Below are positions 7,982 through 16,724 of a stretch of 64,000 nt of DNA, piece after piece. Location: contig CADBXL010000005.1 in the NCBI GenBank assembly GCA_902798615.1, positions 34,821 to 98,820 of the forward strand, read 5' to 3'. Numbering within the stretch: position 1 is the stretch's first letter; the number at the start of each line of letters is the position of its first letter. The notes under the pieces are model-generated. The model had not been told where the DNA came from and ran no database searches. It saw nothing but the letters and a program-made list of their open reading frames with translations. Source of the DNA: an uncultured Bacteroidales bacterium. Its GTDB lineage: Bacteria > Bacteroidota > Bacteroidia > Bacteroidales > Bacteroidaceae. Position numbers and translations under genes: made by a program.

Positions 7982-8542
7982 ATGACAACAATTATTATTA
8001 TCGCAGCTGTAGTGATCATCGCTTTGATCCTCATCAGCATGTACAACAACCTTGTAAAGCTTCGTAATAACCGCGAGAACGCATTTGCTAATATCGACGT
8101 TCAGCTCAAGCAACGCTATGACCTCGTGCCACAGTTGGTTGCCACAGTAAAGGGCTATGCAACCCATGAACGTGAACTTCTTGAGAAAGTAACTGCAGCT
8201 CGTTCTGCTTGTATGAATGCTACTACTATCAACGATCGTGTACAGGCTGACAATGCACTTGCATCTGCTCTCTCTGGTCTTCGTGTGGCTGTAGAAGCAT
8301 ATCCAGATCTCAAAGCTAATCAGAATTTTCTTCAGTTGCAGAATGAGCTTTCTGATATTGAGAACAAGCTTGCTTCTGTTCGCCGTTTCTTCAATTCTGC
8401 CACAAAAGAGTTGAATAATGCGGTACAGAGTTTTCCAAGCAATATCATAGCAGGTATGTTCGGTTTCAAAACAGAGCCAATGTTCGAGATTCCTGCAAGC
8501 GACCGTGCTGCTCACGAAAAGGCTCCAGAGATTAAATTCTAA
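7982..8542 (+). CDS. lemA: LemA family protein
   Basis: Membrane-anchored coiled-coil protein of unknown biochemical role that commonly accompanies M48 proteases. An N-terminal transmembrane helix (about 2-20) is followed by the family signature NNLVKLRNNRENAFANIDV and then long helices (VPQLVATVKGYATHE). Its stop codon overlaps the next start by one base (TAATG), so it is translationally coupled to the M48 protease. Confidence 0.92.
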   Translation: MTTIIIIAAVVIIALILISMYNNLVKLRNNRENAFANIDVQLKQRYDLVPQLVATVKGYATHERELLEKVTAARSACMNATTINDRVQADNALASALSGLRVAVEAYPDLKANQNFLQLQNELSDIENKLASVRRFFNSATKELNNAVQSFPSNIIAGMFGFKTEPMFEIPASDRAAHEKAPEIKF

Positions 8543-9546
8543 TGAGATACGTAGGACTACAGACACAGATAACGCGCAATAACCAGCTTAGCATACTGTT
8601 GCTCATCGCCTTCCCATGCATACTTTTGGCTATGCTATGGGTATTCCTTGCTGCCATGAACTATTTTGGCAACGGGACATACGATCAGTATGGCGAGGTA
8701 CAACATTTCATGGAGCCGGAGGTTGTCAATATGTCATTCACCCAAGTAGCACCTTGGCTTGTAGGTGGAGTGGGAGTGTGGTTCACTATTGCATATTTCG
8801 GCAACACTTCTATGGTGAAGCACGCCACAGGGGCCCGTTCACTTGAGCGTAGGGAGAATCCACGTGTATATAACATTGTGGAGAACCTCACTATGGTGTG
8901 TGGCATGGATATGCCGAAAATCAATATCATTGACGATCCGCAGCTTAATGCCTTTGCTTCTGGAATTGACAAAAAATCTTATACTGTCACCGTAACAACA
9001 GGACTCCTGAATCTTCTTGACGATGAGGAACTTGCTGGTGTTATCGGTCATGAGCTTACGCATATCCGTAATCGTGATACCCGACTTCTGATTACGAGTA
9101 TTGTATTCGTGGGTATTCTCGCCACTCTTTCCTCTCTCGTTTGGAATATGTTCCAACGTAACCTTCTTTGGGGCTCCCTTTCAAACAGAAACAGGAACGA
9201 GAAGAACAATGGTCTTGGTATTGTCGCAATACTTGGTATTGCAGCTGTGATCTGCTTTGTGGGCTATTTCTTTACGATGGTTACCCGCTTTGCTATTTCC
9301 AGAAAGCGTGAGTATATGGCAGATGCCGGAGGTGCTGAGCTATGTGGCAATCCTCTTGCTCTTGCTTCGGCCTTGCGTAAGATAAGCGGAAATCCCGGAC
9401 TTCAGAACGTGAAGCGTGATGATGTTGCACAGCTTTTCATCATACATCCGCAGTCATTTGCAGAAGGTATTTCAAGTTTCTTCTCTGGTCTGTTTGCCAC
9501 ACATCCAGATACGGCAAAAAGAATTGCTATTCTTGAGCAGTTCTAA
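8542..9546 (+). CDS. M48 family zinc metalloprotease (HtpX-like)
   Basis: Integral-membrane protease probably involved in envelope protein quality control. The 334-residue protein has two N-terminal membrane helices (about 20-40 and 70-90), the zinc motif HELTH (about 168-172), two further membrane helices (about 185-205 and 228-250), and the third zinc ligand region SRKREYMADAGG. The start ATG overlaps the lemA stop (TAATG). A 16-18 base inverted repeat follows the stop. Confidence 0.92.
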   Translation: MRYVGLQTQITRNNQLSILLLIAFPCILLAMLWVFLAAMNYFGNGTYDQYGEVQHFMEPEVVNMSFTQVAPWLVGGVGVWFTIAYFGNTSMVKHATGARSLERRENPRVYNIVENLTMVCGMDMPKINIIDDPQLNAFASGIDKKSYTVTVTTGLLNLLDDEELAGVIGHELTHIRNRDTRLLITSIVFVGILATLSSLVWNMFQRNLLWGSLSNRNRNEKNNGLGIVAILGIAAVICFVGYFFTMVTRFAISRKREYMADAGGAELCGNPLALASALRKISGNPGLQNVKRDDVAQLFIIHPQSFAEGISSFFSGLFATHPDTAKRIAILEQF

Positions 9547-9550
9547 TCAT

Positions 9551-9634
9551 AAATGAAAAGTGAAAAATTAATAATGAGAAAATACAGATTGTAGAAATTA
9601 GTATTATCCATTGTCTATTTTTCACTTTTCATTT
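9551..9634. repeat. Long inverted repeat after the M48 gene
   Basis: Arms of 18 bases at 9551-9568 and 9617-9634 are perfectly complementary and enclose 48 AT-rich bases. It is followed by further T residues. It could act as a terminator for the lemA/M48 operon or be a mobile palindrome. Confidence 0.6.
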
Positions 9635-9658
9635 TTTCAATTTAATTGTACATTGTAA

Positions 9659-10006
9659 ATGATAGTTTATATTTGCATGGTTTTTCTCGGCTCTGGCCTT
9701 GGAGGTGTCTGTCGTTGGGCACTAAGCAGTTGGTTAAACGGTCAGCATCCTTACGGCACATTGATTTGTAATCTTCTTGGATGCTTTCTTCTTGGATTGC
9801 TAACAAAGCTTTCTCCTGGAGATACGCAGATGAAACTATTGCTAACTACTGGTTTCTGTGGAGGCTTCACCACGTTCTCTACATTCATGAACGAGAGTTT
9901 CTTCATGCTGAGGGGTGGACAATTAATCATGGCTCTTGCCTATATCGCTCTAAGTCTTGTTTTAGGACTCGCCTGTGCTTGGTTAGGCTACAACATCGTG
10001 AGATGA
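9659..10006 (+). CDS. crcB: Fluoride ion channel CrcB/FluC
   Basis: Small dual-topology membrane protein that exports fluoride. The 115-residue product has four hydrophobic helices, the motif GGVCRWALS, the conserved GTLICNLLGCF (Asn in helix 2) and the TTGFCGGFTTFSTF signature in helix 3, which holds the fluoride-lining Phe and Thr residues. I saw no fluoride riboswitch in the 112 bases upstream. It is a single gene, unlike species with two paired copies. Confidence 0.93.
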   Translation: MIVYICMVFLGSGLGGVCRWALSSWLNGQHPYGTLICNLLGCFLLGLLTKLSPGDTQMKLLLTTGFCGGFTTFSTFMNESFFMLRGGQLIMALAYIALSLVLGLACAWLGYNIVR

Positions 10007-10028
10007 CCAACAGTTAATCCCATGCAAG

Positions 10029-10596
10029 TCTTATGTTGCTCTTATTTTTTCGCCCATTCTATGGAACGGATTTACAACGGTTTTGAAACGGACTTGGAAC
10101 GGAGGCGAAGGCAGGACAAAGGATGTAATATGGTGCTTTTTGATTGGTGTAATACTCTTGAAATGAAAAAATAATAAAAGTTTTTCATGGGGGTATTACA
10201 CCTTTTGTTGTTTTATGCGATGTTTTTATTGATTATCAGCGTGTTAGATGCGGTGTAATACCCTTGAAAGTATTACACCTTTTCGAGCGATTTGGTGTAA
10301 TACAGATGTAATACTTTCGGGGGTATTACACCAAAGCAAACGAATTGACATACAATTATTTAGTGTACTCAAAATACCAAAGGTGTAATACTCGGCGTTG
10401 AAAACTTTTTGCAAAAAGTATTACATCAACTATTACACCAAGTTCGACTAATTTGTTGTTATTCCGCATTAATTCCCTTATAACTCCTAACCAAACTCGA
10501 TGAAAGTCCTATTATGAAGGGGACTTAAAGCGGACCTGCATCGAGTTTGGTTAAGAGCAACATAAGAGTAACAAAAGAGCAACATAAGAGCTTCGC
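10029..10596. repeat. Repeat cluster bounded by 16-bp inverted repeats
   Basis: The block begins at 10029-10044 and ends with its perfect inverse at 10552-10567, which is followed by further 11-base copies (units starting 10553, 10564, 10575, 10586; consensus AAGAGCAACAT). Inside are about ten copies of GGTGTAATAC in alternating directions: forward at 10146, 10252, 10294, 10305 (variant) and 10382; inverse at 10193, 10270, 10323, 10419 and 10430. These give several hairpins. There is also a perfect 14-bp inverted repeat at 10489-10502 and 10539-10552. No open reading frame of interest is present. Confidence 0.7.
10060..10103. repeat. 11-bp-period tandem repeat, copy 2 (four units)
   Basis: Inverse orientation relative to copy 1. 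Units start at 10060, 10071, 10082 and 10093, each ending in ACGG(A/T). It is located inside the larger repeat cluster. Confidence 0.7.
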
Positions 10597-10651
10597 TGGA
10601 GAATAGGTCTATTTTTAATGTTATTTTAGAAATCTTTTAGGCATTTTCTCT

Positions 10652-10681
10652 TTGTTTTCCAGATAATTTTTATTATCTTTG
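10652..10681 (+). promoter_or_regulatory. etfB operon promoter
   Basis: TTG at 10652-10654, 19 bases, TATCTTTG at 10674-10681. The start codon is 55 bases downstream. Confidence 0.65.
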
Positions 10682-10736
10682 CATCGTTTTTTGAAAAGTA
10701 ACAATAACAAAATAACTTAAACAAAAGGTAAATCGA

Positions 10737-11618
10737 ATGAGTTTGAAAATTGTTGTACTTGCAAAGCAGGTACCTGACACTCACAACGTAGGACCGGATG
10801 CGATGACTCCAGAAGGAACCATCAACCGTTCTGCCTTGCCAGCTGTCTTCAACCCAGAGGACCTCAACGCTCTTGAGCAGGCTCTCCGCCTCAAGGAGCA
10901 GTTCCCTGGTTCTACTATCTCTGTTGTAACAATGGGACTTCCTAAGTCTGCAGAAGTAATCCGCGAAGCTCTCTATCGTGGCGCAGACAAGGGCTATGTA
11001 GTAACTGACCGCCCTCTCGGTGGTGCTGATACACTTGCTACATCATACACTCTCGCACAGGCAATCAAGAAAATCGGTGAGTTTGACATTATCCTCGGTG
11101 GTCGTCAGGCTATTGATGGTGATACCGCTCAGGTTGGTCCACAGATTGCCGAGAAGCTCGGTCTTACTCAGGTTACATACGCTGAAGAGATTCTTTCTCT
11201 TGACGAGGCTGCAAAGAAGATTGTCATCAAGCGTCATATCGACGGTGGTGTTGAGACCGTAGAGGCTCCACTTCCACTCGTAGTAACCGTAAACGGTAGT
11301 GCTGCTCCTTGCCGTCCTCGCAACGCCAAGCGCGTTATGAAGTACAAGAAGGCAACAGTTGCTGCTGAGCGTAGCGCAGAGGAACAGGAGGCATACGCAG
11401 AGCTTATCGCCCGCAAGCCTTACCTCGACATCACACAGTGGGGTGCTGCAGATATCGACTGCGATCCGAAGCAGATTGGTAAGGCAGGTTCTCCAACCAA
11501 CGTGAAGGCTGTTAAGAACATCGTGTTCAAGGCAAAGGAGTCACGCACACTTACTGGTTCTGACGAGGATATCAACAACCTTATTGTTGAACTTATTAAC
11601 GAGAAGATTATTGGTTAA
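10737..11618 (+). CDS. etfB: Electron transfer flavoprotein subunit beta
   Basis: Together with EtfA it carries electrons from acyl-CoA dehydrogenases. The 293-residue protein has the beta-subunit N-terminus KIVVLAKQVPDT, the adenine-nucleotide-binding core (GADTLATSYTLAQAIKK, GGRQAIDGDTAQVGPQIAE) and the recognition-loop region HIDGGVETVEAPLPLVVTV. It is the first gene of a tight three-gene operon: the etfA start follows two bases after the stop. Codon use is strongly biased, suggesting high expression. Whether this Etf is of the bifurcating kind cannot be settled here. Confidence 0.95.
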   Translation: MSLKIVVLAKQVPDTHNVGPDAMTPEGTINRSALPAVFNPEDLNALEQALRLKEQFPGSTISVVTMGLPKSAEVIREALYRGADKGYVVTDRPLGGADTLATSYTLAQAIKKIGEFDIILGGRQAIDGDTAQVGPQIAEKLGLTQVTYAEEILSLDEAAKKIVIKRHIDGGVETVEAPLPLVVTVNGSAAPCRPRNAKRVMKYKKATVAAERSAEEQEAYAELIARKPYLDITQWGAADIDCDPKQIGKAGSPTNVKAVKNIVFKAKESRTLTGSDEDINNLIVELINEKIIG

Positions 11619-11620
11619 TT

Positions 11621-12661
11621 ATGAATAACGTATTTGTATATTGCGAAATTGAAGGCACAACCGTAAAGGATGTTGCTCTTGAACTCCTTACTAAGGGTCG
11701 CAAGCTTGCCAATACTCTTGGCGTTCAGTTGGAATGTATTATTGCCGGTTCTGGCCTTGACGGCGTTGAGAATCAGGTTATTAAATATGGCGTTGACAAG
11801 GTTCACGTATTTGATGCAGAGGGGCTTTTCCCATACACATCAAACCCTCATACAGCTCTCGTAGTTAATCTCTTCAAGGAGGAGAAGCCACAGATCTGCC
11901 TTATGGGTGCTACCGTTATCGGTCGTGACCTCGGTCCTCGCGTAAGCTCAGCTCTCTTCAGCGGTCTTACTGCTGACTGTACAGAGCTTGAGATTGGCGA
12001 CTTCGACATGAAGGTGAAGAATGAGGCTGGTGAACTTGTGAACAAGCACTACGAGCAGCAGCTTTATCAGATTCGTCCTGCTTTCGGTGGTAACATCGTT
12101 GCTACTATCGTAAACCCAGAGCATCGCCCACAGATGGCTACTGTTCGTGAGGGCGTGATGAAGAAGGAAGTTCTTGATGAAAACTACAAGGCTGAGGTTA
12201 TCCGTCACGACGTTGCCAAGTACGTGCCAGAAACTGAGTATGTTGTAAAGGTTCTCGACCGTCACGTAGAACAGGCAAAGCATAACCTCAAGGGCGCATC
12301 TATCGTTGTAGCAGGAGGTTACGGCGTTGGCTCAAAGGAAGGCTTTAATATGCTTTTCGAGCTTGCAAAGGAACTTCACGCAGAGGTTGGTGCTTCTCGT
12401 GCAGCTGTTGATGCAGGCTGGATTGACCACGATCGTCAGATTGGTCAGACAGGTGTTACTGTTCGTCCGAAGGTATATATCGCTTGTGGTATCTCTGGTC
12501 AGATTCAGCATATCGCAGGTATGCAGGACGCAGGTATCATCATCTCTGTAAACAGCGATCCTGATGCACCAATCAACACAATTGCTGACTATGTAATCAA
12601 TGGCACAGTGGAAGAGGTAGTTCCAAAGCTGATTAAGTATTATAAGGAGAATAATAAGTAA
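11621..12661 (+). CDS. etfA: Electron transfer flavoprotein subunit alpha
   Basis: FAD-binding partner of EtfB. The 346-residue protein has an N-terminal alpha/beta domain and the C-terminal FAD-binding fold with GGYGVGSKEGF, GASRAAVDAGW, IGQTGVTVRPKVYIACGISG and ISVNSDPDAPI, all signature blocks of the family. It lies between etfB (two-base gap) and the acyl-CoA dehydrogenase gene (ATG one base after its stop). Confidence 0.96.
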   Translation: MNNVFVYCEIEGTTVKDVALELLTKGRKLANTLGVQLECIIAGSGLDGVENQVIKYGVDKVHVFDAEGLFPYTSNPHTALVVNLFKEEKPQICLMGATVIGRDLGPRVSSALFSGLTADCTELEIGDFDMKVKNEAGELVNKHYEQQLYQIRPAFGGNIVATIVNPEHRPQMATVREGVMKKEVLDENYKAEVIRHDVAKYVPETEYVVKVLDRHVEQAKHNLKGASIVVAGGYGVGSKEGFNMLFELAKELHAEVGASRAAVDAGWIDHDRQIGQTGVTVRPKVYIACGISGQIQHIAGMQDAGIIISVNSDPDAPINTIADYVINGTVEEVVPKLIKYYKENNK

Positions 12662-12662
12662 A

Positions 12663-14417
12663 ATGGCAAATTTCTATACAGACAATCCAAATATCAAGTT
12701 CTACCTCACACATCCGCTGATTAAGCATATTGTAGAACTGAAAGAACGTAATTTCGCCGACAAGGATAAGTATGACTATGCTCCAGAGAACTTCGAGGAT
12801 GCTATGGACAACTACGAGCGTGTGCTCGAACTTGCTGGTGACGTAATGGCTAATGTCGTTGCACCTAACGCAGAGGCTGTTGATGCAGAAGGTCCTCATC
12901 TTGAGAACAACCGCATGATTTATGCTTCAAAGACCTACGAGAACCTTGACGCTACTATCAAGGCAGGTCTTAACGGTGTTACAATGCCACGTCGTTACGG
13001 CGGTCTCAACTTCCCAATGTCAGTTTATGGCGCTATCAATGAGATGGTTGCAACAGCTGATACAGGTTTCGAGAATATCTGGTCACTTCAGGACTGTATC
13101 GAGACTCTCTATGAGTTCGGTAATGAGGATCAGCGTCAGCGCTATGTGCCACGTGTATGCGAGGGACAGACAATGTCAATGGACCTCACAGAGCCAGACG
13201 CAGGTTCTGACCTCCAGAGCGTTATGCTCAAGGCTACATACGATGAAAAGGAGGATTGTTGGCGTCTGAATGGCTGTAAGCGCTTCATCACCAATGGTGA
13301 CTCTGACATTCACCTCGTACTTGCACGTTCTGAGGAAGGCACACGCGACGGTCGTGGTCTCTCTATGTTCATCTATGACAAAAATCAGGGTGGTGTTGAT
13401 GTTCGTCGTCTTGAGAACAAGCTCGGTATTCACGGTTCTCCAACTTGTGAGCTTGTATATAAGAACGCGAAGGCTGAGCTTTGCGGTGACCGTAAGATGG
13501 GACTTATCAAGTACGTTATGGGCTTGATGAACGGTGCTCGTCTCGGTATCGCAGGTCAGAGTACAGGTGTATCTCAGATGGCATATAACGAGGCTCTTGC
13601 ATACGCTAAGGAACGTAAGCAGTTCGGTAAGGCGATCATCGAGTTCCCAGCCGTTTATGATATGCTTTCTATCATGAAAGCAAAGCTTGATGCAGGACGC
13701 TCATTGCTCTATGCTACAAGCCGTTACGTTGATGTATATAAGATTCTTGAGGACATCGAGCGCGAGCGTAAGGCTGTTGGTGACAAGCTCACTCCAGAGG
13801 AACGTGCAGAGTGCAAGACATTCTCTAAGCTTGCTGATGCCTTCACTCCAGTTGCCAAGGGTATGACTTCTGAGTATGCTAACCAGAATACATATGATGG
13901 CATTCAGGTACATGGTGGTTCTGGCTTCATGCTCGAGTATGCTTGTCAGCGTCTCTATCGTGATGCTCGTATCCTTTCAATCTATGAGGGTACAACACAG
14001 CTCCAGACCGTTGCTGCTGGTCGTTACATCACAAACGGCTTCTACGGCACAGTTATCGCTGATATGCTCCAGAGCGGTCAGGCTCCTGCAAGCATCGGTT
14101 CTGATGACTGGTGTGCAGCAGAATATCTTCCACTTAAGGAGAAGTGCGCAAAGATGGCAGAAAAGTACAACGAGGCAGTTGCTTACGTTAACGCTCAGAA
14201 GAACGATGAATTCAAGGATTTCGTTATCCGTCACCTCTACGAGATGGCTGCCGATATCATCATGTCACTCCTTCTCATCGGCGATGCAAGCAGAGCTCCA
14301 GAGCTCTTCAATGAGTCTGCTAAGGTTTACAACCGCTATGCAGCATCAGAGATTGAGCGTCATTACAGCTTTGTAATGAGTGCATCTGCTGATGATCTGG
14401 CTGACTATCGCAAGTAA
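12663..14417 (+). CDS. Acyl-CoA dehydrogenase family protein
   Basis: FAD-dependent alpha,beta-dehydrogenase of acyl-CoA thioesters, passing electrons to EtfAB encoded just upstream. The 584-residue protein is of the longer type with an extra C-terminal helical domain. Conserved blocks are MDLTEPDAGSDLQ, KRFITNGDSD, IYDKNQGGVDVRR, GARLGIAGQSTG, AYAKERKQFGKAI and QVHGGSGFMLEY. The catalytic-base region is RILSIYEGTTQLQ near 440, where the Glu precedes GTTQ. The substrate cannot be read from the sequence. A hairpin terminator follows. Confidence 0.94.
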   Translation: MANFYTDNPNIKFYLTHPLIKHIVELKERNFADKDKYDYAPENFEDAMDNYERVLELAGDVMANVVAPNAEAVDAEGPHLENNRMIYASKTYENLDATIKAGLNGVTMPRRYGGLNFPMSVYGAINEMVATADTGFENIWSLQDCIETLYEFGNEDQRQRYVPRVCEGQTMSMDLTEPDAGSDLQSVMLKATYDEKEDCWRLNGCKRFITNGDSDIHLVLARSEEGTRDGRGLSMFIYDKNQGGVDVRRLENKLGIHGSPTCELVYKNAKAELCGDRKMGLIKYVMGLMNGARLGIAGQSTGVSQMAYNEALAYAKERKQFGKAIIEFPAVYDMLSIMKAKLDAGRSLLYATSRYVDVYKILEDIERERKAVGDKLTPEERAECKTFSKLADAFTPVAKGMTSEYANQNTYDGIQVHGGSGFMLEYACQRLYRDARILSIYEGTTQLQTVAAGRYITNGFYGTVIADMLQSGQAPASIGSDDWCAAEYLPLKEKCAKMAEKYNEAVAYVNAQKNDEFKDFVIRHLYEMAADIIMSLLLIGDASRAPELFNESAKVYNRYAASEIERHYSFVMSASADDLADYRK

Positions 14418-14449
14418 ATCCAACCAATTTAAGAAATAGACAATAGTAG

Positions 14450-14482
14450 AGGCTCGTCATCAGTAGTGATGACGGGCTTTTA
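14450..14482 (+). terminator. Terminator of the etf operon
   Basis: Arms around GCTCGTCATCA (14452-14462) and TGATGACGGGC (14468-14478) pair over a short loop and end in TTTT. Confidence 0.75.
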
Positions 14483-14498
14483 CATTGTGGATAAATAG

Positions 14499-15896
14499 AT
14501 GTTTAGAAGATTACCCAATACCAATCTATCCGCTTTCCTATGGCGATTATGGGGAGAGTCGTATATTGCTCAGTCTATAATAAAACTTGGTATTCCTATC
14601 ATCATAGGGCAGTTAGGCTCCATAGCACAGCAGTTTGCTGATACTATAATGGTAGGGCAGTATGGGACAATGGAACTTGCCGCTGCCGGGTTTGTGAACA
14701 ATGTCTTCAACTTTGTCATCTATTTCATGCTTGGTATCTCCTATGCCTCAACACCTGTTATCGGAGCATCATACAGTCAAAAAGACTATAAGGCAGTTGC
14801 TCAGTCGCTTGTTGATAGCATCGTTGTCAATTTTCTGTTTAGCCTCGTCATCGTGGCTCTGCTTCTGTTGCTCTATCACAACATTGCCATATTGCAACAG
14901 CCAGAGGAAATAATGCCATACGCTTTGCCATATTTCCTCATAATCACAGCCTCTATGCCTTTTATGGCAGTATTCAATGCGCTAAAACAATATTCTGATG
15001 CGGTTGGAGAGACGAAAATCCCTATGTGGATAATGCTTGGTGCAAATGCATTCAATGTTCTTCTCAACCTGCCATTGATCTTCGGTTTTGAATTATCTAT
15101 TTTCAATTATCAATTCTCAATGGAGGCATTAGGTCTCTTCGGTGCGGGAATAGCAACGCTTATTTCGCGTATTTTGGCTGTTATGGCACTTGTTGTCGTC
15201 ATAGCAAAAATGAAGAAATACAAGGAATTAAAGCCTTCTGTCAGTACAGGGCCGAAAATACACCGAATGAAACATCTATTGTTTCTTGGATTACCTATCA
15301 GCATCCAACTAGGTCTTGAAGCATCATCGTTCAATATATGTGCAATTTTCATGGGATGGCTTGGTTCTATACCACTTGCAGCCCATCAGATAATGTGTAC
15401 GATTTCAACGCTCTGTTTCCAGATTGTGTATGGCATTGGAGCAGCAGCAAGCGTGCTGATAAGCCAGTTCCGTGGAGTTGGTGACTGGCATAATGTTCGC
15501 CGAACAGCAAATACGGCTTTCTTTATTGGTATAGCATTAATCCTTATGATGATAGGGATGATACAGATATTCCGTTACCCACTTGTCTCATGCTTCACAA
15601 CAAGCGAGGAAGTAGTTTCCGTAGTATTATCTCTCATACCTTGCTTCTTTATCTATCAGTTTGGCGACTGCATGCAGATAACCTTTGCCAACGCCTTAAG
15701 AGGTATTGCAGAAGTAAAGAAACTTATGCTCTACGCTTTTATCTCTTATGTAATAGTCAGCATACCACTCAGCTATGTTTTCGCTTTCATATTCGGTTGG
15801 GGTGGAGTAGGTGTATGGATGGGAATGCCATTCGGACTCACAACTGCAGGCTTACTTTTTTATTTCGAATTCCGTTCAAAAATCAAGAAATTGTAA
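14499..15896 (+). CDS. MATE family efflux transporter
   Basis: Cation-coupled multidrug/toxin exporter of the inner membrane. The 465-residue protein has about twelve hydrophobic helices in two similar halves. The first helix block is KLGIPIIIGQLGSIAQQFAD, followed by TIMVGQYGTMELAAAGF. The second half begins near HLLFLGLPISIQLGLEASSFN. Substrate unknown. The stop codon TAA is immediately followed by the methyltransferase ATG, so the two genes form an operon. Confidence 0.93.
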   Translation: MFRRLPNTNLSAFLWRLWGESYIAQSIIKLGIPIIIGQLGSIAQQFADTIMVGQYGTMELAAAGFVNNVFNFVIYFMLGISYASTPVIGASYSQKDYKAVAQSLVDSIVVNFLFSLVIVALLLLLYHNIAILQQPEEIMPYALPYFLIITASMPFMAVFNALKQYSDAVGETKIPMWIMLGANAFNVLLNLPLIFGFELSIFNYQFSMEALGLFGAGIATLISRILAVMALVVVIAKMKKYKELKPSVSTGPKIHRMKHLLFLGLPISIQLGLEASSFNICAIFMGWLGSIPLAAHQIMCTISTLCFQIVYGIGAAASVLISQFRGVGDWHNVRRTANTAFFIGIALILMMIGMIQIFRYPLVSCFTTSEEVVSVVLSLIPCFFIYQFGDCMQITFANALRGIAEVKKLMLYAFISYVIVSIPLSYVFAFIFGWGGVGVWMGMPFGLTTAGLLFYFEFRSKIKKL

Positions 15897-16628
15897 ATGA
15901 ACAACTCTATATTATCAAAAGATAAAGACCCGATGGGTGCGGCGATTCTCGACTATCAGACTACAGGAAAGTCGGATACCCTTCGTATTCTTTCTTCAAT
16001 GTTTGAAGAAGATGAAATGCTCGTATCGCATCTTTTCCGTACCCTTCGCGATATGCCTATTCTTGAGCGTAAAGCGCTCGAACAATCTCGTGGAAAGATT
16101 CTCGATGTTGGGGCAGGAGCAGGATGTCATGCACTTGCATTACAGAAACAGAATAGGGATGTAACAGCTATTGACATTTCTCCTTTAAGCTGTGAGGCAA
16201 TGCTTAATCGCGGAATAAATAAGGTGCAGTGTATCAATCTTTTCGACAGTGAGCTTAAAGAAAACTTTGATACTATTCTGCTGCTAATGAATGGCACTGG
16301 AATAGCAGGAAAAATAAGTAATCTTCCAAAGCTTTTCAAACGACTTAAAGAACTAATCACGCCTAATGGACAGATACTCATAGACTCATCTGATTTGAAG
16401 TATATCTATGAGAATGAGGACGGCTCTTTCGATATCGACCTTAACGGAAACTATTACGGAGAGGTTGATTATCAGATGATATATAAGGATATTGAAGGAG
16501 AACCTTTTGACTGGCTCTATGTTGATTTCCCATTACTCTCAACAATAGCCGAATCCAATGGACTTCATGCAGAGCTGATAGCAAATGGAGATCACTATGA
16601 TTATTTGGCAAGGTTAACCAATTCCTAA
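15897..16628 (+). CDS. Class I SAM-dependent methyltransferase
   Basis: The Rossmann-type methyltransferase fold is shown by motif I ILDVGAGAGCHALAL (about residues 66-80), motif II VTAIDISPLS and the later FDTILLLMNGTGIAGK and GQILIDSSDL blocks. Length is 243 residues. The substrate is unknown. It starts directly behind the MATE gene stop and is presumably co-expressed. A hairpin at 16640-16670 follows. Confidence 0.85.
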   Translation: MNNSILSKDKDPMGAAILDYQTTGKSDTLRILSSMFEEDEMLVSHLFRTLRDMPILERKALEQSRGKILDVGAGAGCHALALQKQNRDVTAIDISPLSCEAMLNRGINKVQCINLFDSELKENFDTILLLMNGTGIAGKISNLPKLFKRLKELITPNGQILIDSSDLKYIYENEDGSFDIDLNGNYYGEVDYQMIYKDIEGEPFDWLYVDFPLLSTIAESNGLHAELIANGDHYDYLARLTNS

Positions 16629-16639
16629 ATCAAGAACTT

Positions 16640-16670
16640 ATCCCTTCCACCGTAGGGAGGGGGAAGGGAT
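16640..16670. terminator. Convergent hairpin between methyltransferase and epimerase genes
   Basis: ATCCCTTCC (16640-16648) and GGAAGGGAT (16662-16670) are perfect inverted arms with a 13-base loop. There is no T tract, so this may be a palindromic repeat rather than a true terminator. Confidence 0.45.
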
Positions 16671-16724
16671 AGCAGATTACGAGAAAGATTGTAGAAAAAA
16701 TGTCAACAGGTATGAAAGGTTGCT

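Noticed and set aside
9547-9658. Fluoride riboswitch upstream of crcB
   Set aside because: The conserved GG-GATG...CC core is not present; only an AT-rich inverted repeat is seen.
10121-10440. CRISPR-like array of GGTGTAATAC repeats
   Set aside because: Repeats are only ten bases, alternate in direction and have irregular spacing, and no cas gene is present.
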